DNA from: Bettongia penicillata ogilbyi | Taxonomy: Eukaryota; Chordata; Mammalia; Diprotodontia; Potoroidae | DNA length: 64,000 bases | NCBI GenBank assembly: GCA_023548195.1 | Contig: JAJHZJ010000009.1 | Coordinates: 1,469,501-1,533,500 of the forward strand | Direction: 5' to 3' | Part shown: positions 45,310 to 55,279 of the stretch, in pieces | Position numbering within the stretch: the stretch's first letter is position 1 | How the letters are laid out: each line of letters starts with the position of its first letter | Notes under the pieces: model-generated | Told to the model about the DNA's origin: nothing | The model's database searches: none | What the model saw: only the letters and a program-made list of their open reading frames with translations | Translations under genes and position numbers: made by a program

Positions 45310-46270
45310 GGTTTTCTAATTCTCATTTTTTATAACTAGTCATTTCTCAGTAACACTTCCTCCAAAACAAACATACCCTGTAGTATACTTATGGTAGTCA
45401 TTGTGTATGCTGTTCTCATTCTCTTTCATTTGATTCAGTTCGTTTAACTTCTCATAGTCCTCTGAACCCCTCATATTGGTCATTTCTTATTGTGCATGGA
45501 TATTCAGTAACATGGCACACCAATTGTTTAGTTGGGTCCCAGTCAGCTGGCACCCACTTGTTTCTGGGTGGTGGTGATTTTTCCTACTGTTATAAGTGAA
45601 ACTATAAATATTCTGGTATATTTTTTCCCTCATTTATCTGCTGGGAGTATATCTCAGTAATTAGATTGAAGATTACAAACAATTATGTGACTTTTCTGGG
45701 ACACTTCCAAATTGATTTATGGATATTTGGCCCAGTTCACAGCTCCAATCCTAGTTAGTGACATAATGACCTTGACTTGTCACAGTTACTTCAACATTGT
45801 TTATGTCCTTTCATCATCTTTGCTAATTGCATAAATATGAGACAGTACTCTAGACTTGGTTTATTTTTCACTTCTTGTTAATGATTGAGTCCATTTTTTC
45901 ATCATCAGTAGTTTGCATTTCTTCTTTTTTAAACTAGAGCTTTTTTCTGCTTATGTATTGGAGAGTGGTTCTTTGGCTTGTTTGTTTATGTTAATTCCCT
46001 GTGGATCTTTGTATCATGGCCACTAACACAGCATCTGCCTCCTGTTAGTCACTTAGTAATGTTTGATGATTTATTGCTGGTTCTCTTTATTCTATCTGGA
46101 TTTATTTTTAATTCATAGAAAAGCTTTTATATAATTAAAATTTTCTAGTTTTATCTCTTGTGGTCTCTTCTGTTACTTCTTTGGCTGTGAGTTTTCCTCA
46201 TAAGTGTCTTCATTATCATGTGATCTTTTGTATTCCAGTAGTATATCCAGTTAGATCTTACTGCCTTATG
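45310..46270 (-). mobile_element. LINE-1 ORF2 C-terminus and 3' UTR, antisense, old
   Basis: The order 'ggtcatttcttattgtgcatggatattcagtaacatgg', 'acaccaattgtttagttgggtcccagtcagctggcaccc', 'ggcccagttcacagctcc', 'cttctttggctgtga' follows the plus-strand reading of the other antisense LINE-1 ends, with high divergence. Confidence 0.6.
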
Positions 46271-46486
46271 TGATAGAAACACTAGTTTAAACCTATTGGC
46301 TTCCAAACTACTTTTCAGCTTTTTTAACAGTTCTTGCCAAACGCAGTCATTCTTCAACTGGATACTCTTCAACTGGAGTAAATCCAACTTTAAATTTTTC
46401 TATTTGTTGAATATCAAACTGTTAAGTTAGATTCCTTTTGAGCTTTGCCTAATTCTGTATCATTAGTGAACTTTTCTGTTTAGCTC

Positions 46487-46800
46487 AGAGGTTCCCAGAC
46501 TTATTTGGCTTATTGCCCCCTTAAAAAAAAATTACTCAGCATCACCCTGGAAATCTACTTCCTTTAACCCTTTAATATTTTTAAAATTTGCATCATTTCA
46601 AAAAACAAACTTTAAAAAAAAATGATGCATCTTAAATTTGATAATTTGTTATAAATTTGTGGATTTTTTCCTGCATTGAAATTTTGATGGCACAGTGTTG
46701 CATCATGTAACCATATAGCATTGTAAACAAGACACATATTCCTACGGATGCATGCGGGAATTTCTGACAGTGTGTGACATGCTCACCTGCCAACACTTGC
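46487..46800. mobile_element. hAT-Charlie-type DNA transposon relic
   Basis: The left end 'cagaggttcccagacttatttggcttattgccccctt' resembles the terminal inverted repeat of Charlie-like elements ('cag.ggttcccaaactt...ccgccccctt'). The matching right terminus is not visible, so the right boundary is a guess. Confidence 0.5.
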
Positions 46801-47970
46801 TTGTTAAGACCTATAGAGGACCTTAACCACTGATGGGTTGTAACTTGTGTTTTGTGTGTTTATTTGGAAAATAACGTAGGCACTATGACTTTAACTCTGT
46901 TTTCTCAACAGATGAAATATGTTCAAATGGTTTTTCAGAATTTTCCAATACCAAATAGTTTTTGTTGTTTTGTTTTTTCTTAGCTTTCTCTAGATTATTA
47001 GATGGGGAAAGATTATTGTTTTCAGAAAGGAATCTTCTATAAAATTGTGGTCATACTTGTACATCAGAAATCAGGAGACCTGATATCATCTAGAAACACA
47101 TACTTACCAAATGAAACAGTACTCGTAGTAGGCACTTAGTAATTGTCCGTTGAATTGTGTGTCCAGGGGTAAGTGCTTTCTCTTCTATAGGACAGTTATT
47201 CAACTATAAAATAAAGGATTGACTTTTGTTACCGTTGAAATTAAAGTAAACTGAAGCACAAAGTTTCAAACGCATTCAGTTTATTGGTAAGGCTAGCAGT
47301 TAACAATAAAAGGGTCTTTAGCTCCCTCAATGAGGCAGAAAGATCATTTCTACAGACAAAAGGAAAAGCATCTAAAAGTTGGAAGGCAGCATTATAAGAT
47401 TGTTCCTCCCTCCTATGAAACTGCAAGCTTTGTAAACAATCTGGCTAGGAGCTGGAAATGGTAGCTAGCAGCGACCTCTCCTTCTATCCTGTCACAGTGC
47501 ATCATTTGAGTCCACCTGTAAGGACAGTTTAGTGATAGTAGACTTGGATAACAGATATCCTTGACACAAAAATAGAATAGTGATTAGCAAGAAACCTGAA
47601 TTTTTAAACTTAGTTCAGAGACAGTGAGTGACAGGAAAACTGAATTTCCAAGTTTAACTTTGAGACTAAGAAAACCTAATTTTAGCAGTTATGAAAGTGT
47701 CAGTGGTGATACAGAATTGATTCAATAACCAAATAGAATCAATTTGATTTTCCCAATTTTCACCTTATAATTTCTCAGGTGCCTTCCGCCTCCAAATAGT
47801 CTGACTTTCTTTATAATTTCTAACAAATGTTACCATTGTGATTTCATTTCTTTCTTTAGATAACTGAATTCCCTGTTGCTTTGAATCATGCAATATTCCA
47901 TTTTGAATAAGCAGCTTAAAAAATTATGGTGGTAGTAATTACCTGAAACCTCTTGTGGGTTATACAGAAC
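46801..47970. other. Low-repeat tract
   Basis: Nothing recognised. Short frames are chance-length. Confidence 0.4.
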
Positions 47971-48172
47971 AGAAGTGTCAAACATGGAACACACAGTATT
48001 CCCAAGTGAGATACAAACAAGATTAAAGTGTAGTTCCTACCTGGTTTTAATGTGTTGATATATTAATTTAAAAAAGAAATTTATAAACATATGATTTTCT
48101 ATACAGTCCATAGGGATCCTTCTATAAGGTATAATGGTCTCCATTTCTATTTGAATTTGACACCACTCATAA
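47970..48172. mobile_element. Short non-autonomous hAT-type DNA transposon
   Basis: The left end reads agaagtgtcaaacatgg and the right end reads gaatttgacaccactca. 'gtgtcaaa' at the left is the inverse of 'tttgacac' at the right, so this is a terminal inverted pair about 200 bases apart. Many vertebrate hAT elements start CAGGGGTGTCAAAC. No clean 8-bp target duplication is visible. Confidence 0.55.
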
Positions 48173-48337
48173 AGAGCATATAGAAAGACTTCTAAGCAAG
48201 AACACACAGACAGAGTTTGAAAAATACATATTTTTAAAATGTGAATTAAGACATTTCAGTGTTTTTGTTACTTGGCAAGTTAAGACCAGGGTCTAGGTTT
48301 CATAGTAGAGCTCCAAATGATGTTTAATTGCCTGTGA

Positions 48338-48470
48338 TAGGCAGTGTGACATGGGGGCTAGAAAACTGGAAAAAAAGAAAGCCAGGAAGATCAGACACGT
48401 CCTGCCTCTGACGTGTAAACCAATTCTGTGACACTGGGCAAGTTCATCTACCTCTCAGTGCTCCAGAGAG
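48338..48470 (+). mobile_element. MIR-type SINE fragment, sense
   Basis: 'ggcagtgtgacatgggggctagaaaactgg' and 'ctgtgacactgggcaagttcatctacctctcagtgc' correspond to a sense MIR-family copy. Confidence 0.55.
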
Positions 48471-48604
48471 CTCTCTCTCTGCATTGGTCAGTGGAATTGC
48501 TTTTATACCAGTGAAATCACAAGTCCAGTCCCCTGGCTTCATGTAGTTTGGAGCAAGTAGCATGTTGATTTCTGTGAGGGTATCCATAGTTGGGACTGTG
48601 TCTA

Positions 48605-48957
48605 GGGAGGGTCTTTGTTGTGTTTGTCCTTCGTTCTCGAAGAGGACCATGACATCAAGATGATGGCATGACTTTGATTTGAGTGAGGGAGGGCTGTGCA
48701 AGGTCACCAACCTCACTGTTTTCTCCTGAGCCATCTGGGTCCAGTGGCCTGATATTCATCGGGACAGCTGGAGATGGTCCAGGAGGCGGTGTGAGATCCT
48801 GGCCCTTTCAGGCTTAGGGTCTTATCACATTTTCACATTGAGTGAGATACACCCATTCAGTGAATAGGCTTCTAAGTAGTCACTCAAGGGATGACCCCTT
48901 AATTTAAAAAAAAAAAAAATCAAACTGTGAGGGGAAGGTCCTCAGGGTTCCTGGATA
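48605..48957 (-). mobile_element. SINE-like repeat with WSINE1-type tail and alternative head, antisense
   Basis: The left end is the reverse tail 'gtccttcgttctcgaagaggaccatgacatcaagatgatggcatgac', then 'gagggagggctgtgcaaggtcaccaacctcact'. The right end has a poly-A stretch at 48903-48919 and 'aactgtgaggggaaggtcctcaggg'. Head and tail match 41755-42105, and only the tail matches the tRNA-headed SINEs. The minus open frame at 48734-48444 is repeat-derived. Confidence 0.7.
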
Positions 48958-49149
48958 AAAGAGAAACAATTACTATTTAGTAATTACATTCACTCTGTGC
49001 TAAGTGAATGGGGACTTTTGTTGTCCAAGTCTATGAACTCCAGAATAAATTGGGTTTAAGGCTTAATCTTTGAGCAAGAAATGTAGTCAATAAATCCAGA
49101 GGAAAAAAGGCAACTTTTGGGCATGGTGTGTAACTTTCTCTGGGTAAAA

Positions 49150-49206
49150 CACCAGAGGAGGGGAGAGGAAGGGAGGGAAGGGGAGAAGAGAGGAGAGGAG
49201 AGGGGC
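49150..49206. repeat. GA-rich low-complexity tract
   Basis: A purine run built of GGAGA and GGGAA units, in about 57 bases. Confidence 0.9.
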
Positions 49207-49434
49207 TGCTACTTGCTCACAGGTTGTGTTTATCCTTCATTCTAGTAACAGGACCTTATTGTACAAGGGATGTCAAGACACCATAAAAATGCTACTTAAT
49301 AACTACTTTTTGTAAGTGCACATTTTTGAACCATAAAAATCTGTTTTCCGTTGTGCATTTATTTTGTGATCTGTCAGTTTGATTATGTTTTGGTGAAGGC
49401 TGAAAGCCCTGATATACCAGGGCTGTAATTTTCA

Positions 49435-49705
49435 AACCCAGCCTGGAGCACACACTTGCCTGCTCCCAACTCTCAGCATCCTTCCATGAGTTCTCAACGA
49501 TCTCTCTCCTTTCTCAACCAACACTTAAATCTGTACCACAAATAAGCTCTTAATTACATACTGTCTTGTACACTGTCTCGTTTTTTCCCTTTGTTCCTGT
49601 CTTGCTTCTTCAGCTAGCTTTTCAGTTTTTGGAAGTCAGGAACCTTGAAATTCTGTAGAGTGTCCTGTTATAGCATTTTGCATACGATAAATTCTTGATT
49701 ATTCT
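49435..49705 (+). mobile_element. L2 LINE 3' end, diverged
   Basis: 'ggaagtcaggaaccttg' and 'tgttatagcattttgcatacgataaattcttga' follow the order of an L2 terminus. Confidence 0.5.
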
Positions 49706-50319
49706 TTGTTGATTTATGTAAAGAAAGGTTTTGTATTGGGTAGCGGTGATAATTTTTATCATAGATGCATATAATAATAGCATTGTCTCTTTCTGCAATT
49801 TATCTAGATTATTTATAATAATTGCTTTTTTCTTTGCTTTCCATCTACAGAAGTTGAAGATTTTCATCTAAGACACAAAATAGCTGTTTTCCCCAGCCTC
49901 ACCCCCAATGATTTATACTTACAGTTCTTTGTAATTATATGTAATAGCCATAACATGTTGTGGCCCTGTCTCTCTTGTCTGCCTCCCTACAGCTGCCTTG
50001 TCTCTAGGTAAGTTAGGAATGAATTTGTCTATTAGAACCCCGGCAAAAATGTCATTTGTATTTTAGATGATGAAAAATAGTATTTAGATAATTTAGGCTA
50101 GGGTTCATACATTGCTGTTCAAAATAGTAAGTAATAGATTTTTGAATATTGTTGTGAGGAAAATAGGTGGTGTGCTTGAGATTCTGTCATGGCTTTTGTT
50201 CCTTTAAGAAATTCCTGAACTCTGAACTTGAAGCACAGGGCAAGTTCTTAAGGTCTGTTGATCTCCTAAACATATAAAAGACAAAAAGCGATGGGACTTT
50301 CACAAAATGACAAAATTAC

Positions 50320-50475
50320 CTTCCCTCTTATATATTTCATGTGCACAGTTTTTTACCTGTTGTCTCCCTTCTACTCTCCCTTACACACATCATGGACCAT
50401 GTTTTTGCCTTTCTTTTTATCACAAGCACATAACACAGTGCCTGCACAGAGTAAGCATTTAATAAGAGCTAATTG
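50320..50475 (+). mobile_element. L2 LINE 3' end
   Basis: 'cataacacagtgcctgcacagagtaagcatttaataagagc' is a sense L2 terminus. The preceding pyrimidine-rich 110 bases fit its 3' region. Confidence 0.7.
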
Positions 50476-50882
50476 ACTTACCGACAAAATTGCCAAATGG
50501 AAATGGAGCATGGCTCAAGTTTTATATGAAAGTCAAAACAAAGTGGTGACCTGTAACCTTAGGAAATCCACTTAGGAAATGCTATGGCACCAAAAGACAT
50601 GCTTCTTATTTGTACATGCTACTACCCTTAAAATCCAAATTGTTTTTATGTTAATATAATCTTTCTAATTAGATACTCTGAATAGCCATAGAATAAAGTT
50701 TTGTTTTATAAAGGTCCCTGTCATCATTAAAGTTATCTAACCATACCTCTCAGACAATACTACAATGCATAATAAACTTCTTAAATAATTGTATTTACAT
50801 TAACTGGGAATAATTTTAAAGGTATAATTTTTCCCCATTAGTGCATTTTTTTTGAAGTTAAAGTAAGTGTGCTTAAGCTGCA

Positions 50883-51134
50883 CTAGAGATATTCTGAAAA
50901 TGCACCAGTTTTTTCCCCCCAAGTGCTTATAAACCACATAAAACATTGTGTAGATGGGATGGTAGGCATATAAGTAAAAGCTGTAGAAATAAGATCTGAG
51001 ATTTTTCCATGCCTTTTGGTATCTTCTCTGATTTTAGATACTTGAAGATCCATCATATAATACCTTAGAGGTTTGTCACCTCCAGCACAGATCTCCACTG
51101 TGTATACCTGATCCAGTCCAGCACCTTTCTGCAT
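50883..51134 (-). pseudogene. Unrecognised 83-codon frame, possible processed-pseudogene fragment
   Basis: The frame has a protein-like composition, with segments such as K-P-L-R-Y-Y-M-M-D-L and V-S-K-I-R-E-D-T-K-R. The DNA just upstream on the same strand (about 51135-51260) also reads as peptide-like in neighbouring frames, with a few stops. I cannot name a parent protein. It could be a decayed retrocopy of a host mRNA, or chance. Confidence 0.25.
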
Positions 51135-51589
51135 CTATACTCTTTAGTGCCATGAATATTTCCTCTATAAGCATCTCAGGGGCTGTTGTTATGGTCCAAG
51201 TTTGACAGTTCCACTCTCATAGATGGACACAAGTTGTTGTAAATCTCTTCTTTTTTTTATCTGGATTCATTTTTTTTGTTTTTATCCTTGAAAATCCTTC
51301 AGATGGCCACTTAATGAAATGTTTTAGAAAGCTTTGTTTTTAGACTTAGTTTTAGAAAGCTTTGTTTAGTCTATTTTTATTCTCTACTGCATCTTTCTCC
51401 TTTACAGGGTGATAATGTTTACAGATGTCCATCCTTATTCATATAAGTTTTACAGACAAGATCACATTTTAACCTAGTGCTCCTGTTGGCAGCATTCTCT
51501 GACCAAAAAGTCGCATGTTTTTTGACTGAGGTGCTTTCTGCCCCTTTTGGTCTTCTTGTAGCAATTTATTTAGATTGTTTTATTTTGTG

Positions 51590-52068
51590 GTTGAAGGGTC
51601 ATCCAAGCAGGTAGACTTCAGGAAACCCTGGAAAGACTTATAGGAGCTGATGCTGAATGTAGTAGTAAGCAGAGCCAGGAGAACATTGTTCACAGTAACA
51701 GCCACAGTGTGTGAGGACTGATTTTGACAGCCTTAGCCCTTCTCAGCAATGCAAGGACCTAAAACATTTCCAAAAGACTCGTGATGCAAAATGCCATTCA
51801 CATTCAGAGAAAGATGTGTGGAGTCAGTACACAGAATGAAGCAGACTATTTCCTCCTTTGTTATGTTCTGTTTTTCTCATGGTTTCTCCCATTTGTTTTA
51901 ATGCTTCTATGCAATATTACTAATGTGAAAATATATTTAATAAGAATGTATGTGTAAAACCCATGTAAAATTGCATGCTTCTTGGGGAGGGAAAGGGAGA
52001 AAATGAAAACTTATGGAAGTGAATGTTGAAAACTGAAAACAAATAAATTTGGGGGGAAAAAAAGAAAG
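51590..52068 (+). mobile_element. LINE-1 3' end, sense, 5'-truncated
   Basis: It starts at the end of ORF2 ('caggaaaccctggaaagacttataggagctgatgctgaa', 'gagccaggagaacattgttcacagtaacagcca'). It runs through 'catttccaaaagactcgtgatgcaaaatgccattcacattcagagaaag' to 'cttggggagggaaagggagaaaatg' and ends at an AATAAA-containing A-rich tail (about 52040-52068). It is a standard 5'-truncated insertion. Confidence 0.85.
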
Positions 52069-52121
52069 GGTCATCTGCACATGAACTGAGGGCATCCTTG
52101 ATGAGAGCATTAGAGGGTAAT

Positions 52122-52436
52122 GGGGTAGCCAGGTGGTGCAGTGGATAGAGCACCAGTGCAGGAGTCAGGAGGACCTGAGTTCAAATCTAACCTTGCACAT
52201 TTGACACTCACTTGCTGTGTGACCTCGGCAAGTCACCTAACTTCAATTGCCTCATCCTGGGTCATCTCCAGTCATCCTGAGGAATGTCTGGTCACTGGAT
52301 TCAGATGGCCCTCGAGGAGAAGTGAGGCTGGTGACCTGCACAGCCCTCCCTCACTCAAAACAAAGTCAAGTGCAAGTCATGTCATCATTTCTCTGATGAC
52401 TTGGTCTTCTTCGGCAATGAAGGACAAGCGCACACA
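52122..52436 (+). mobile_element. WSINE1-like tRNA-derived SINE, second copy
   Basis: The head is ccaggtggtgcagtggatag and the tail is the same as in the copy at 8747-9054, over nearly the full length. It ends 'cttcttcggcaatgaaggacaagcgcacac'. The 121-codon plus frame at 52141-52506 is an accident of this SINE. It lies between a LINE-1 tail and an RTE fragment. Confidence 0.85.
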
Positions 52437-52439
52437 GGG

Positions 52440-52810
52440 AATAAGAAGACTTTTTCGAATGCTTTTTAACAATGGACTGCATCTTTACCATCTCACAACT
52501 GGCTAAAATATAGAGAGATTATAAAATCCTGTGGTATTTATTTGTTGATTACAGAAAAGCACTTGACTCAATAGAGCAAAATGCTGCTCTACAAAGATCA
52601 TTTACAGGAGGTCTCCTATGCATGTATCGAGGTCGTTCAAGACTCCTTAGAAGCAGTTAAAACCGAATTAACCTTGTTTGATGACAAACATCAGGGAAGG
52701 TATGAAACGGGCCAAGAGTATTCTTTACTTTGATGGCGATCACTCAGTACAGAATCCAGGTCTAGGAGGGACTCCCTGTGATAAGATCCTGTGTGTGCCT
52801 CTGTCAGTGG
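52440..52810 (+). mobile_element. RTE LINE reverse transcriptase fragment
   Basis: Bases 52536-52575 read F-V-D-Y-R-K-A-L-D-S-I-E. This is the RTE motif A, with the first catalytic D retained and F changed to L before D. Further on, N-I-R-E-G-M-K-R (about 52686-52710) aligns with motif B, G-V-K-Q-G-D in intact elements. Stops break the frame. A GT-rich tract follows at 52895-52945. Confidence 0.7.
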
Positions 52811-52894
52811 ATGGATGGCCTTGTATTGATAGCATCAGGCCCTCTAACATTTCAGAGCTTCCTGGAAAAGATCTGTTATTCTTCAAAGGAGTGT

Positions 52895-52945
52895 TTTCCT
52901 GTGTGTATGTGTGTATATGTATGTGTGTTGATGTGCATGTGTATC
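52895..52945. repeat. GT-rich low-complexity tract
   Basis: Interrupted TGTG and TATG units between two parts of RTE-like DNA. Confidence 0.8.
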
Positions 52946-53079
52946 CAAGACAGGTAATGTAGATGGCAGTGAGCTGGGCCCAGAATTCACAAGTAAAAGA
53001 GAGCAGACTGAATCGCTTTGAAGAACTTTTACTGACACTAGGCTTCCTCTAACAGCAGAACCTCATCTTTTTAATTTTA

Positions 53080-53145
53080 TTTTGTTGTTTATGCATTTCA
53101 GTCATGTCCGACTTTTGGGGGCTTTCTTGGCAAAGATGCCCCTGT
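53080..53145 (-). mobile_element. Mar1-like SINE 3' fragment, antisense
   Basis: 'tgttgtttatgcatttcagtcatgtccgacttttgggggctttcttggcaaagatgc' is the antisense 3' end only. Confidence 0.7.
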
Positions 53146-53174
53146 AGAACTACATTTGAGTATTAACCCAGAGT

Positions 53175-53535
53175 CCATGGAAAGGTATATATGGTAGGAG
53201 TGAGTAGGCCACAAAATATAACCCATGAGGAAATCCTTTGAGGAACAGGAATAAAAGATGTAATCAAGGAAATGGATGACTAAAAGAGAAGCTAGACTGG
53301 TCACATGGCAAGAGAGGGGGATGATGTGGGGTGGCCTCAATGCTCCACTGGTCCTCCAAGATGCTAAGAGAAAAGCAAGAATGGCCACTAGCATCCTGGG
53401 TAGCCCCCTGTGACAAACCTTTTGGAGGAATGGATGAGGGTTACACAGAATGGAAAGGGATAGGTTGCAGTCTGCATCATTGGAGGAGACTCAAAAAGGT
53501 GAGATCCCAGATCCATATGAAAATTTGATTATTAT
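53175..53535 (+). mobile_element. RTE LINE C-terminal fragment
   Basis: 'ggaataaaagatgtaatcaaggaaatggatgactaaaagagaagctagactggtcacatggcaag' corresponds to the RTE block G-I-K-D-V-I-K-E-M followed by the R-R-W-A-G-H-V-A-R box in decayed form. The end 'gagatcccagatccatatg' matches that of the copy at 33690-34075. It is probably the continuation of 52440-52810. Confidence 0.7.
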
Positions 53536-53539
53536 CTGC

Positions 53540-54190
53540 AAAAAAAGTAAAAAAGAATTTTTTCATTCAAAGTACAAGGTGTTTAAAATTTTTTTGGTTT
53601 GTAGATAACCTGGAAAATTGAGAGGATTTTGTAAATGACATCAAAGTACTTGAAATTCATTGATCCATCAGCACAATTACTTCACTTCTTATTGACATTG
53701 TTTTTTATTGTAATACACTAAGATTCTCAGTGGAGTAATACTGATATTATCTCTTCTATTAGGTATCACATCAGAGAAAAAAGTAGTCTACTTTTAAATT
53801 GCCTTTGAAAGCCATGCTTGTTATTATTACTGAAAAAATGTGTTCCTTAGTTGTCTTACGTAAAGTAAAAAAAAAATTGTATGTAGGAGTGTTTTTTAAA
53901 AATCTGCTCAGTATTGCTTCTTGTATTTAGCAGTAAGTAGCAGGGTTTCTTTTCTAATACAGTTCTACTTTTGTATGTTAAGACTTATGTTATTTCTGTG
54001 GACATTATCATGCTGAGATTTATTTCTTTTTGCCAACGTTCTAATAAGAAAAAGTTGGCTGTATTGCTGAAAACATTTTCCCCTACAGGGAAGAGGACAA
54101 AACATGTGGTTCTTGAATATACTTGAATTCACTGTTAAAAAAAAAAGCCTTTAAGTCTCCAATAAAACTGTCACGGTGCACTTTTAAAAC
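53540..54190. other. Unassigned sequence
   Basis: AT-rich, nothing recognised. Confidence 0.4.
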
Positions 54191-54194
54191 AAAG

Positions 54195-54365
54195 TAGAGT
54201 AATGCCCCACTTATTTGGAAGTCAGGCCTCTAACAGCCTCATCCATTTGGAACATTGCCCAGAATCTGGAATAAGTGAAAAAAGGTCTCCAGTAAGCTCG
54301 AATAGATATCACAAAGCCTATGCAGTAATGCCAAGGCACTTACTCCTAGGAAAGGCCTTCATTCA
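54195..54365. mobile_element. Possible Tigger-like DNA transposon relic
   Basis: 'agtaatgccccacttatttggaag' and 'ccatttggaacattgccc' recall the ends and interior of pogo/Tigger elements. No inverted terminus was confirmed. Confidence 0.25.
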
Positions 54366-54369
54366 TAAA

Positions 54370-55160
54370 CTATTCTTAACTTAGACATAATTTTAATTAG
54401 CATGGATATATCTGTTTAGGAAGAGGATTAAAGGAGGAGGATGTTGCTACAAGCATCAAGAAATGACAGCTGACAGGAAGGACAGAAAAACTCAAAAAAG
54501 CAGACAAAAACCCATTTCCTGTAGGAGACAGGAGTCATACGTAGTATTATCAGTAACAGATTTAATGGTTCTGGAACTGGTAATAAAGAGCAAGGAGAAG
54601 GCTGCTATAACCTGGGCCAGGGTGTTGGATTGTGTGAAAACAGGAGCACTTGGTACTGAGAGAGGGTGAGGGTGGCTAGAGATACAGTGTCTTTTGAAGG
54701 GAGACAGGTTTCAGGGAGCACTGGAAGATGAGTAGCGTGAGATGTCAAGAGGGCCAGGTCAAAGGGGGTTCTAACCAGAGAGTGGAGAGTTCTAGGAAGC
54801 AGGATGGACAATGGAATGGAAGGTGGGTGAACATGTTGGAGCAGCAGAAGGAAATGGACACCCCCTCCCTCCATTATCAGGCCGTGATGACAGAGTGCTC
54901 ATATAGTGCTGGTTTTAGAGTAGTAGACGGTGAATGTAAAAATCTGAAATGTTTGTTTTAAGAAACGGTGCTATAGCACAGGCAGACGTTCATGTAAACA
55001 GTTCAGGTTTATAGTTTTCATCAGTGACTTTCCTGAACAGCCAGTGCAGGCTGAGTTGTTACCCGGGTTTTTTTGTTTTTTGTTTTACCTTCCCAACTAC
55101 TGAAAGAACTGCATATTCAGGCAGCAGATTTCTCCAATCTTTGTAATGGGGAAATGATAG
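54370..55160. other. Unassigned, purine-rich
   Basis: The composition resembles antisense L2, but I find no diagnostic landmark. Overlapping short frames on both strands have no domain. Confidence 0.35.
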
Positions 55161-55164
55161 CAGG

Positions 55165-55275
55165 CAGTCAACAAGCATTTATTAAGTACCTTGAGGGCAG
55201 AGACTGGTGGGGGTTTTTTACTTTATGTTACCAGTGCTTAGCACGTAGATGCTTAATGTTTGAATTGATGATGAA
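55165..55275. mobile_element. Two short L2 3'-end fragments in opposite orientation
   Basis: 'agtcaacaagcatttattaagtacc' (antisense end) abuts 'ttgagggcagagactggtggggg... ccagtgcttagcacgtagatgcttaatg' (sense end). Confidence 0.7.
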
Positions 55276-55279
55276 TCCT

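Noticed and set aside
48444..48734. 96-codon minus-strand open frame
   Set aside because: It falls in the antisense SINE-like repeat and its neighbouring MIR; no independent protein signal.
52141..52506. 121-codon plus-strand open frame, one of the longest in the window
   Set aside because: It lies almost wholly in a WSINE1-like SINE, and a similar shorter frame appears in the other copy at 8662-9062. It is repeat-derived.
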